A DNA stretch of 64,000 nt from Aphidius gifuensis (lineage: Eukaryota; Arthropoda; Insecta; Hymenoptera; Braconidae): positions 2,728,001 to 2,792,000 of the forward strand of contig NC_057789.1 in the NCBI RefSeq assembly GCF_014905175.1, written 5' to 3'. Position 1 is the first letter of the stretch. Each line of letters opens with the position of its first letter. Shown here one piece after another: positions 22,541 to 33,470 of this stretch. The position numbers and the translations under genes are program-made. The notes under the pieces were generated by a model. It was given only the letters and a program-made list of their open reading frames with translations. It was not told where the DNA came from and did no database searches.

Positions 22541-25500
22541 CTACACAAACCATTCATCTTTTTGGCTAGCTGAGATGTCACTGTAATAATACAAAAAAAA
22601 TTATAAATTTACATTTTAATTTTTTAATTTTTTTTTTATGTTTTATTCCATGCTAAAAACAAAAATTCTAAGGCTTCATAAAACGTTACATAATATTTGA
22701 ATATTACCTAAACATTTGCATAATATAAAATAATTTATTTCATAATTTTACATGTATAATTAATTTAGAGAAATATTATTAAATGACATAAAAAAAATAA
22801 ACTAAATATTTTATTCAATTTTGCCAAAAAAATCCTGGTTTAAATATTCTCTTAATTTTTCCCAGTACTACTCCAAAATGAGCGTAATTAAATTTTCAAA
22901 ATTTAAAATCTCATTGTTAAATTACTAAGCCATAAAAAATATTACTCTGAATTTTTTTTAAATCACCAGAGAAAAATCCAAAAAAAATTCTAAATGATTA
23001 AAAAAATTCCTAGTAATTAAATAATTTAGTTAAAAATAAAAAAACTATTTTTATAATATTTATCAATTAATAATGTAAATAAAAAATTGAAATAAATTTT
23101 AACCTGTCTGAACCGTGGCTTCTCACTTTGCCTGGCAATAGAGGCGGACCCGGGCCACGCTGTGCCCGAGCCTGAGGCCCGCAGGGCGCAACCAGTTTCC
23201 CGGCCGTGGTAATGTTGTTGCTCCTGTTGGACCGTAAACTGTTCCGAAATTGTTGATAGGTCCCAATTGTCCCAATGATCCCTTCAGTGATGTCATTCCC
23301 ATTGGCATACTCCCTCCGTTCGATTCGTACATCTGTTGCACTAAAACATCGTCAAACACATCAGTCCCGTCATGCTATAATTAATCCTCATAATTCATAA
23401 TTATTTATCATCACATGTAATTTACATAAACATTACAATAATCTATCTGCAAATATGATAATTTAATTTACATCATTTAATATAAACCATGAATAAATTT
23501 AAAAATTAAAATTTTATTTTTATCAACAAATTTATTTATGATAAATAGAAGACTAAACTTTGCTAAAGTTTATATATGAAAATTCATTGACAAGTATTGG
23601 AAAATTATTCAAGGGGATTATCAGCAGTAGTATGTCGCGTAGTTATGATGAATTATAATTATGAATGTTTAAAGCACGTGAAACAATATATTATTGAAGA
23701 TAAATCAATAATTTTATTTCAGTCTTGCTCACATTAATCAACCACCTTGAAGATAATAATTTTTTCGAAACTTATTTTTATCTTTGGCTTTGTGAAATAA
23801 TATAGTATCTAAATGCCGGTCAATGAAATAAAATAACGTGAATAAATAAATAAATAAATTCACCAAATGAAATAGTATTGACTTTTTTTTTTCATCGATT
23901 TTCGATATACAAATTTTTGCTCTCAAAAGCCAGACATTTAATTGAGGTCAGATATTTTTATTGACATTTCAGATACTCGGAAATCTAAATTGTCATTTTT
24001 AAAATGATATTTATAATTTTTTTTAGTTATCAAATGAATAATGCAAGTGTTAATTTTACGATAAATGTTTGATAAATTTAGGGGTGTGTAAAAGATAATA
24101 CCAATTAATTGATAATAAAAAAAAAAAATGAGCTAATAAAACAGATTATTTATTGTAGCTAAAAATAAGAAGAGATTTATTTATTCTCAGTCAGTAATTT
24201 ATTAACAACATTGAATAATAATTGTAAATTTAAAAAAAAAAATTAAAATACAAATATAAATTACAACAATACTTTGGCATTTTATATTTTTAAATAATAT
24301 CACTAATATATTATTTTTATACTTGAAATAATTAAAATATAATGTGAAAAAAAAAAATAATACAATTTAAAAAACAAATGATCATTTACAGTCAATAACA
24401 TTTGCTCTATTTTTCTTTTTTTCTATTTGTTCTTTCGTGGCTTTTTTTATATTTTTTTTTTCATAATCCATCACAATTTTTCATCACTGTTAACTGTAAA
24501 TAAACCACTAGCAAATGGAGTTTCACTTTTTGTTTTAACCAAGTAAAAACCTTTGTAATTATGATCAACTGGATCACCAGCAAGTACAGCTGGAAAACGT
24601 GGTGGACAAAGACCCAAAAGATATGCAAATAAACCAGAACATGGCCATCCCCAAAATCCAATTTTTGAATTAACTGATTCAGCAAAATACGCTGCTGACC
24701 TGTGATGATTACAGCCAAATGGATTTCTTTTTTCCCAACAACCAGGTTGATTAATACCACCATTAACTGTACAAAATCAATAGCAAAAAACATTGAAAGA
24801 AAAATAAAAAAAACAACAAACCAATAATAAAAAAATTATTAAAAATATATACAAACTATAAAAATCAATAGTTCCAGATGCTTCAACTTTTCCTTGTATA
24901 AATGCATTTGTATGAAAAACATCAACAAATTTAGCATCACTTGAGTCTAATTTATCATCTTTACCAACAGTTATAAACAATGGCATTGCTGGATCAAGAC
25001 CAGTTATTCTATTTAATTTATATGGTTTTAAAACATTTGCTGTATATGCTGGTACATGTGCACCAAGACTAAATCCAATAACATGTATATTATTTAATTT
25101 ATTAATATCAATTAAACGTTTTATTAATTGTGCCAAACAATAACCAACATGTGGTACATTATGCACAGCAATTGGATAACATGGTGATGCTGCAAGACGA
25201 TGCCAATCAACAGCAATAATATTTAAATTATCTTTTTTTAAATATTCATTTTTAATATCAACAAGTGAATCTAAATGCATATTTGAATTATAACCATGTA
25301 CAATAATTTTTGTTGATTTATATTTATTAAAATTTGAGCTATCAATATTTGAATGTGTATCATTAACAAATATTTGATAACCGGAACCAGGATTTCTTCT
25401 TGTATATAAATAAAATGTTATTTCATCATCTGGACATGTTTGATTTGTATGTATTAAACATGGTCCCATAAAATAATCACGTTTATTATTATTTATATTA

Positions 25501-28500
25501 TTATCACTATCACTTTTATTAATATCACCAAGATTTTTTGATAATGCATTGCCAAGTAGCAGCATTGTTATTATTGATAATATTGTTAACATACTTAATC
25601 CAATAATATGTCTTGAATATTTAACACAATTTAATCCAGTTAATTTTTTAAATAATATATCCAGTATTAAGACCAAACCTGTTAATTAATTTGTTAATTG
25701 TATTAATTGGTTTATTGTATAGAGCACTTGTTAGTAATGACTGTCATCAAGCACAATCGCAAAGAGAATGTGCCACCTTGATCATGAAATAACACTGGCA
25801 CTCTATTGTCAATTGAATTTCCATTTAAACTGACATCGTTTCGTTGATAATATATTTTTAAATATCATTTGTACTTGTTTTTAATTGTTATGTGCATGAC
25901 GTTGACAGTGATAAGAAATAAAATATATTTATATTTTTTTTTTTTTTTACAAATGATAATGTGAATTGTCGGTTTGAAAAAAAAATTTTAAATAATAATT
26001 TTACTGTGTTTATTTAGTACAAACTACAAACTGATGACTGATTGTTTAAATAAAATAAAATTGTTGAAAATATTTGACAGTTTTATGATGACAAATGTGT
26101 CATATTGTTATCATGATAATAATAATTTTTTTTTATTTAATTTTAATAGAGTATAATTGAATTTATTGATTAAATTCAGAGAAGTGAAACTTTTATAATG
26201 ACACATGAAAATTATGATTGTCGTATTATTCATAAAAAAAAAAAATATATGTGTCACGTATTTTATGAAACATTGTCATGAATACAGAATTATTATCAAC
26301 CTTATTTTTTTTGCAAACTTTTAAACATAAAAATTATAATACTTTCAACGTGATGTAAAAATAAAAAAAAATTGGTAGAAAAAAAAAAATGAAAAATTGC
26401 GGTCAATTCATTAGTATGACTTTGACAATCATTCAGTGACCGAAATCTATATATTCATACACACAAGCATATATCAATATTAAAATATATGATAAAATAT
26501 TTATTTTAATTTTAAATAATATTGTCAAATGGCTTAAAACTGACGCCTCTTTGTAAAAATAAATAAATCAGATATGAAAATGAAAAATGTAAATAAAAAA
26601 TTTGATTAATAATTTCTGTGAATTATAGATAAGATAGTAAAATAAATTATTTACCATGTTAACAATAAATCATATGGCAATACCTGAAGAAACTCAACCA
26701 AATAAAAATACAAAAATTAAAAAAAAAAAAAAAAGTTCAATTGATAATCCCACGTGAATAATCAGCGAAACAATGAATATTTTTTCCGCTCTATATTCAA
26801 AACATAATGGAAAAAAAAAATAGTAACAATGATAATAGTAACAAACAATTATTACTGAAAATAAAAAAAAAAAATAATTCTCTTGATGCCTTGAATACGA
26901 AAAATAACAGGTACACATAAAGCAAACATAAAAAGACGATTAAAAAAAAAAAAAAAGTGATAAAAATAAAACTAAAAAAAAAAGAGAGCTTTTTTTTTCA
27001 TTTAAAATACAGTATAACTCACATGGGAAGCTGACTGGTTGATGTGGATGTGTGTTGTTGGTATTTTGTAAATGCCTTGGTGTTACAACACGCTTTCGGC
27101 AATAACAAAGAACAGTACCAGCTACTAGTGCCATTGTACTCAAGACCAAGAAAACTGCAGCAACTGCAAACCAAGTCTTCTGCATTCCAAGTATTGTTGA
27201 AGCTTCTGTGTCTGTAAAATAATCAAAAAAAAATAAAAAGAGACATGTTATGTATTGTTTCAAAGAACAAAAAATAAATGATGAAAAAAAATATTAAAAG
27301 TCTACAGTTGTACTTGAGAAAACTTACTGGAGCAAAGTGGTGATGCAAGCTCATCGGAACCGTCTCCACAGTGATTAACGCCGTCACAAACAAGGTCGTC
27401 ATCAATGCAAAATTCTTTCAATGTACAACGAAAATCCTTACAAGTGTGTTCTTAAGTGGCAGATTAAAAAAAAAATTTATATTTTTTTATTATTTGGTAT
27501 TTTATTTCTTTAGAAAATTCAATTTCATTCAACAATTTCAAGTACACATTGCAGACAATATTAAAAAACATAATTTTTCTTTTGATTAATATAATAAATT
27601 TTTTTTCTAAATATTTTTTCATATATTAAAAATTCCAACTGTTATATTTATTACATTTTTAAATAGTGCCTGACCATATGCTTCAAGTTAAAATGCGCAA
27701 AATTATTAAACTTTAGCTACTAAAATTTGTATAATTTTCATTTGTAAATTAAACACATATATTATACTTGTAAATAAAAAATTATTTCTTATCTACAATG
27801 ATAATAAAATAAGGAAAAATATTGAAATATTTTTCCTTAATAAAATATAACTTGTTATTTTTTAAAAAAATATATATTTTGTACAAACTTGGATCTTTGA
27901 CGGCAGTGATAACAAGTCGAAAACCATTAGCATCAGTTCCCCATCCATCTGTTACATATTTCAACGTCACAAAGTTGGTGCGTGTATAAATTGATCCTAC
28001 AGTAAGATGTGTATTTCTACACGATAAATCAGCCTGTAAATAAAATTAAAAATTTATCATAAACACAAATCTAAATAAAATATAAAAAAAGCAAAAAATA
28101 AACTTTTTGTTTTATAATTATATTGTTTAAATTTACATTGTTTATGAGGTTTTTTTTTTTTTAATTTTTTACCTTGAAGTTACTAACAGCATGTGCTCCA
28201 TCATAAATATATAAATGATCATTACAATCCAATTGAAGTTGATCAAATCTCAGCATAAAACGTTGAAGTATACTATGAGTTTGAAATGTTATTGCACAAT
28301 CGAGATTTCTTTCATTTTGTGATATTAATACAGCTCCATAAATTTTTCTGTATAAATCACGAAGAAAGTGATTTTTACAAATGATGCTCATCTTATCTAA
28401 AAAAAAAATTTTAAAATACAAATTTAATTCCATTGTAATCATTATTATCTGGGATATTCAACATGAAAAATAAGACACAAGATAATTTTATTTAACGACG

Positions 28501-30412
28501 ATAAAATAAATTTAAACTAAATACATTTTTTATTTTTTTTTTTAAGGATCAAGTTGAATTTTATTATTTCTTTTTGCAATAAAAAAAGAAGAGATATTAA
28601 AATCATAAATTTAAGAAATGTGGCTGGATTAAGTTATGAGATAATTTTATCTAAGACAAACAATTTTTGTTGTATATTTTTTAATGAAAATAATAAAAGA
28701 AAAATAATTAATTAAAAAAAATAAAAAATGTAGCAAGGCTGCGTGTTAACCATGGACATTGATTAGACCATAGAACATAGCGTAAGCCAAGCACTTTTAT
28801 CTCCACGAGATAGGGAACGCCACTGTGTGTGATGGAAGCACATACAGGGAGCTAGTCCGTGGTTATTATTATATTTTTTTTAAGCTTGGAAAAAATCATG
28901 AAAGAAGAATAATAGTTTTTTTTTCCAGACTGGGTTCGAACTCGCAATAGTACAACCGAACGTACATGCGAGATTTGAACTCCTCGATTTAGCTACCATA
29001 GCCGTTTCGAGTTGACAGAATTTAGCAACTTTTTAACTACATGAATTAATTTTATTTTATAAATTTAAAAAAAAAATTATTTTATTTATCTTTATCAATG
29101 AAAATTTTAATTTTATGTTTGTTAATTTTTTTTTTGTTTTTTTAATTTTTTTTTAAAAAACTTTACAAGTGTACTTGAAAAAAAACTGTCTGTTTCTCAG
29201 CGCACCAGTGCATTCACCAAGATAATTTGAGTACCAGAAAATTAGTCTGTGGCTATATACTGTGTCCTCATTTCTTAGAGAACTAACAACCATATAATAT
29301 TTAAAAAAAAAAAAAACATTTATACGTATAACTTGGAATAATAATTTAAAAACCAAAGTTAAATGTTTTATTTTCTTTTTTTTTTTTTAAAACTTTAATA
29401 ATTATTTTATATACATAAATATATCATTAGTGTTATTATTTATTTTAATTTAATTTTTTTATCATTCATAAAGTAATAATTCAAAAGTTTTACTGTAATT
29501 TAGTTTTGTATATTTCTCTTATCTCGGTTTGTGTATATACTCGAAGGTAAAACTTTAACCGCACTATATAAAATAATATACATGCATGTGTAATGAAGCC
29601 AAGTAAAAATTTTCTTCAACTTCTTAAATCATTGCTTTTCCACATGTAAAAAAATAATACACATTAAATTACTTTTTTAAATTTATTTTCAACAAAAAAA
29701 AAAAAACATTCAATTTTTTTCAAAAATTTTCTTCAACTTCTTAAATCATTGCTTTTCCACATGTAAAAAAATAATACACATTAAATTACTTTTTTAAATT
29801 TATTTCCAACAAAAAAAAAAAAACATTCAATGTAAAATTTTATTACAAATTAAGTGGTGAAAAAAAAAAAAGGATAAATTTTTTTATTTAAAAACTATTA
29901 CTGTGTCGTAAAAAAAAATTGTAGTAAAATTAATATAGTAAATCTAAATGAGTCGTCAAATTTACCACCCTTATGCTTATGAAATTTTTTTATATAAAAA
30001 ATATATTTAAAATAAAAAAATATCAATTTATTTAAATCAAAAAATATATACGTATAAAAGTAGTTCAATGAATTCAATCCTACAGGTTTGTAAACTAAAC
30101 AATCGCGTGTTTGTGAATACGAGTTATTTGTACATATAATATTACAGTATTAAATATTAGTAGTTGTAAAATTGAGTATAGTATAATAACTTTATAAGTT
30201 TCAAAACTTATTCAAGATAACTTGTTAAACAATACAGGTATATATTAATACAACTTACAATCTTTTCCATCTTCAGCATTAACATTTGTCATCAATGTTT
30301 CACTCATAAATATAACAATAATAATATAAATAATATGCATTTTAATATTGATACAATTGCGAGGTCGTTGGGCACCCCAACGAAGGAGTGGCCCCCACGA
30401 TGTGTCCGACAT
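22541..30412 (-). CDS. Single-CUB, LDLa type I transmembrane protein
   Basis: Seven coding exons, 30412-30259, 28396-28173, 28033-27889, 27450-27328, 27211-27023, 23332-23104 and 22580-22541, join in phase into 367 codons plus TAG. Order in the protein: an N-terminal hydrophobic signal segment (MHIIYIIIVIFMSETL), one CUB domain over exons 2-3 (starting at ICKNHFLRDLY and including DHLYIYDGA and NGFRLVI), and an LDL-receptor class A repeat with six cysteines (CKDFRC to PLC, with the acidic DGSDE). A membrane span (WFAVAAVFLVLSTMALVAGTV) follows, then a basic stop-transfer CRKR and a cytoplasmic tail ending DEWFV, a possible class II PDZ ligand. The layout recalls NETO/LEV-10-type receptor auxiliary proteins but has only one CUB, so I give no symbol. 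The tail exon could use an alternative acceptor. A lipase gene lies inside the intron between exons 5 and 6. Confidence 0.72.
23333..24470. other. Intron sequence 3' of the nested lipase
   Basis: Part of the large intron of the CUB/LDLa gene. AT-rich; no further exon could be supported. Confidence 0.5.
24471..25676 (-). CDS. Pancreatic-lipase-family secreted or anchored lipase
   Basis: Exons 25676-24857 and 24766-24471 join as DFY|INGGINQPGC, giving 371 codons plus TGA. It belongs to the alpha/beta-hydrolase triglyceride/phospholipase family (PF00151). The oxyanion strand reads KIIVHGYNSN (about 123-132), the nucleophile elbow is GFSLGAH with Ser203, the acid is Asp228 in GLDPAMP, and the catalytic His is probably His294 in CNHHRSAAYF. 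The C-terminus keeps the expected GFYLVKTKS.TPFASG strand. Residues 24-46 form a hydrophobic segment; with the first Met this is a signal anchor, while starting at Met29 would give an ordinary cleavable signal peptide. It lacks the long C-terminal PLAT domain, as usual for insect members. It is nested in an intron of the CUB/LDLa gene on the same strand. Substrate (neutral lipid or phospholipid) cannot be told from the motifs. Confidence 0.88.
25677..27022. other. Intron sequence 5' of the nested lipase
   Basis: Contains the lipase 5' flank and long A/T runs; no exon supported. Small open frames near 26694-26918 are low-complexity. Confidence 0.5.
27811..27838. repeat. Perfect short hairpin
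   Basis: AAGGAAAAATATT, a 2-base loop GA, then its exact complement. Lies in the intron between the CUB and LDLa exons. Could form a stem in DNA or pre-mRNA; no known role. Confidence 0.5.
28747..28865. mobile_element. Possible short inverted-repeat element
   Basis: Starts TAACCATGGAC and ends GTCCGTGGTTA, an 11 bp terminal inverted repeat with one mismatch around about 100 bp of unusually GC-balanced sequence. It sits in the first intron of the CUB/LDLa gene. It has no coding capacity, which fits a MITE or a fossil repeat. Confidence 0.45.
28926..29013 (-). mobile_element. tRNA-like (SINE-type) segment
   Basis: On the minus strand the segment contains TGGTAGCTAAATCG, similar to a pol III A box, and then GAGTTCGAACCC, a close match to the B box. 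A T run follows on the minus side as A on the plus strand. It does not fold into an obvious full tRNA cloverleaf by eye, so a tRNA-derived SINE or tRNA pseudogene is more likely than a working tRNA. Confidence 0.4.
29605..29831. repeat. 110 bp tandem duplication
   Basis: 29605-29714 and 29722-29831 are the same 110 bp with a single T/C difference, separated by 7 bases. Their near-identity implies a recent duplication. Located in the first intron of the CUB/LDLa gene. Confidence 0.9.
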
Positions 30413-32390
30413 ATTTTATCACTAAAATATCATGCTCCAATTTTTTTATATTTAAATTATTATTTTTTTTTTTTTTTCATTATTTTTTTATATTAAATTT
30501 TTGAAACATTGTAATTATTAATTTATCAATATTTATGTTATACATTTTATTGAATTATTAATAATTAAATAAGTATCAAATTTAAAAAATTTATTTTCAA
30601 TATTGTTTTAAATTTCAAGCAAGTTTTGCATTTATTCACTTTTTTTTTATGAAAATTACACTTTATTTTGCACTTTTTATTTGTATAAATATTTTAAATT
30701 AGCTAGAATGAATTTAAGTTAACAATTTGAGTCTTAAAAATTGTTTAGAAATATAATTTTACAATAGAAAAAAAAAAAAAAATACACTTGGTATATATTT
30801 TATTGAAAAAAAATATATTTATTATTAATTTTAGTGAATTAAGTAATATAAAATGTTGAAAATAACTTAATTATATATTTAATTTAATTTTAAAACAATT
30901 TTAGACAAGCACAGAGAAAAACGTTATTGGCATAAAACACACAGTTTTATAAATGCCACTGAATCTTTAGGGCCAAGTTGTGTCTCGACAAAATGCTCGG
31001 GGGCCGCGCACCCTTATCGATCCACCAAGCTTTCAACCCCTATACATGCGCTCTTCCACCATGTTGTTTTACAATCACTGATATACACACTACCCTTATC
31101 TCTCTTACTCCCACTTAAATTATCAACAATTTTCCTTTTTTATTCATTCAATTCAGCAGCGCTTGCGCGTATTTCATATATTTTATTTTTGTTTTATTTT
31201 TTGGAATTTATACTTTCAACGATATCTGATTGTTTTTAATTGCTTGTGTTTTATCACTTTATCATGCTTCATTCGTTGGTGATGATGTATATAATAATAA
31301 ATCAAATAAAAATATATTTTGTTTATAAAATTTACTATTTTAAAACTTTAAATGTATTTTTACTTTTTTCGTAGATTTTTTTTTTCGTCTCAAATGGATT
31401 TAGAAGGAAAAAAAGTATACTATATTTTACTTCAATTTTTATTGAGGGTGTGTCATTTATATCGGATAATCTCTTTGAGAAAAACAATTTTAAAGAAATA
31501 AAATTGTATTGGTTTGTTGATCGCTTCAATAATTTTATTTATTATTATTTTTTATATCAATTTTGTTTTTTTTTTTTTTTTATACTCGATGAAAATACAG
31601 ATTGCTTTTTTCCTTTTTTTTTTAAATATTGTGGCCTACCAAGGTGCACCCACTCGACAATCGTGAATTTTTTTTTTGTTTTTTCTTTTATAAAAGTTTG
31701 AAACTTAGATATACAAGTTGGCCAATAGTTTTTATAATATAAATTTTTTTTTTTTATTTATTTTTTCTCGAGAGGATAGAGGATAGATTGGTTGCAATTT
31801 TAAAAGAAGATTGAAACTATTAGCAAGTATTTTCAGTATCCATAAAGCGATAAAAAAAAAAATGAAACGAAATAGTTTGAGGATATATATAAAGCTTAAA
31901 TTTATTATTCTAGGAAATTAAATTTTTTAATATCGAGTTATGCAACGATGTAAAAATGATTAAATGGATTTATAAAAATTTTATAATATTAATGTAGGGT
32001 GCTGATGATATTTTAGTAACGCTCGATTGATTATGAAAAATATACTTTTTATATTAAACCTATTCAATATGCAAACCTCGAAGGGATAACCATTCCATAT
32101 TTCTTTTTTTTTTTACTTTTTATTTTTTAGCTACTTGGCACATTGAGGGTGGGCGTCTATTTGAAATATGATAAGAAAAATCATTTAAAAATTTTTTTTT
32201 TTCGGCAAAAGAAATCATCTGTTGGTCAAATATTGAAACTGTTAATTTTATTTTCTTCATTATCGACACAAAAATGGAAACCCAAATATGTGAACCGGTC
32301 GATTTGAGGTTATGTCATTTGACAGACTGAATTTCTAAGGGAAAATTAATTGTTGAATTATTATTGTTTATCAATATATTGTTTGTCAAA
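30413..32390. other. Divergent intergenic region between the CUB/LDLa and mRpL16 genes
   Basis: Two kilobases between divergently transcribed genes. A GC-richer patch at 30960-31190 (with GGGGCCGCGCACCC and GCAGCGCTTGCGCG) is the most likely promoter region of the CUB/LDLa gene. The rest is A/T runs; no gene supported. Confidence 0.55.
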
Positions 32391-33470
32391 ATGTTGCTGT
32401 GTAAGATGAACAGTCTCCGGAATTTATTGTCAGGTAAATTAATATGAATCAATTAAATTTAAATGAAATAATTATAAACAACTTGTTAAATTGAATTTAC
32501 TGAGTGATTATATTGTTTAATAATATTTGTTTATAGTTGAAAAAATGGCAGTATCGTTTAATCAATTAGCTGGACTAAAAAGATTTGATCCACCACCAAA
32601 ATACCCAGGTAATTAATCAAGCTAATTAATTTATAATAATTGTTTGTATTTATATTACTAATAATGTTGATGTTTGTCTTTTTAGATATTGAACTTCCTG
32701 AAAGAAGAAGGCTAACAGTTCTTCCAAAAGTTCCACAATATCCACCTTCTTTAAGGCCTCATAAAATGCAAAAAAAATTACGTTTTATGCGTGGTCCAGA
32801 GCCTCATCATACAACATTTATTCACAAACAATTTGGCATTGTTGTCAGTATCATATTTATAAATTAAATCATAAAAATATACCGAGTTATTTAAATATAT
32901 TAATTAATAATAAATAAAATTATATTACAGGCAACTGGAGGTGGAAGATTAAAACAACAACATTTTGAAATGGTTCGTATGTTTTTTTTACGACATTTAC
33001 CATTTGATAAAACTGTATTTGCAATTTGGCGAGTTGATGCACCATGGCAACCAGTTACTAAAAAAGGACAAGGACAAAGAATGGGTGGTGGTAAAGGACC
33101 AATTGATCATTATGTTACACCAGTTAAAGCTGGAAGAGTTATTGTTGAAGTTGGTGGTCATGCTGAATATCAAGAAGTTAGTAAAAATTAATTTATAAAA
33201 TTAATAAATTGTCATTAATCATTTTTTGATTATGAAAATTTTATTATTCAACAGGTTAAAAAAATACTTGAAAATGTTGCTGCAAGATTACCATTTGATG
33301 CTGTTGCAACAACTCATGAACAAATGATGGAAGATAGAAAGAAAGAACAATGGCTAGAAGAAAATAATAAAAATCCATGGACATTTAAATATATTATACA
33401 AAATAATTTATGTGGTGTTAATAATTGGATTTCACCGGTTGATAAATTATACTTTGGTAAATATCGTTAA
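32391..33470 (+). CDS. mRpL16: Mitochondrial ribosomal protein L16 (uL16m)
   Basis: Exons 32391-32433, 32537-32608, 32686-32843, 32931-33176, 33255-33470 join in phase into 244 codons plus TAA. The core carries the uL16 signature: GIVATGGGRLKQQHFEM, then FAIWRVDAPWQPVTKKGQGQ and MGGGKGPIDHYVTPVKAGR, which in the family contact 23S-type rRNA near the peptidyl-transferase/A-site region of the large mitochondrial subunit. The N-terminus supplies the import sequence and FDPPPKYP; a typical mitochondrial C-terminal extension ends YFGKYR. Length matches animal mL16. The ATG is the first in frame, and the next Met is six codons in. A single-copy housekeeping gene, not functionally tied to its neighbours. 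Confidence 0.95.

Noticed and set aside
24461..24793. 110-codon minus-strand frame in the lipase 3' exon
   Set aside because: Wrong frame; the frame continuing DFYINGGINQPGCW carries the catalytic His and the family C-terminus.
29153..29356. Possible extra exon (SLRNEDTVYSHRLIFWYSNYL) in the CUB/LDLa gene
   Set aside because: Exons 1 and 2 already join in phase without it, and it has no CUB-like features or good splice pair.
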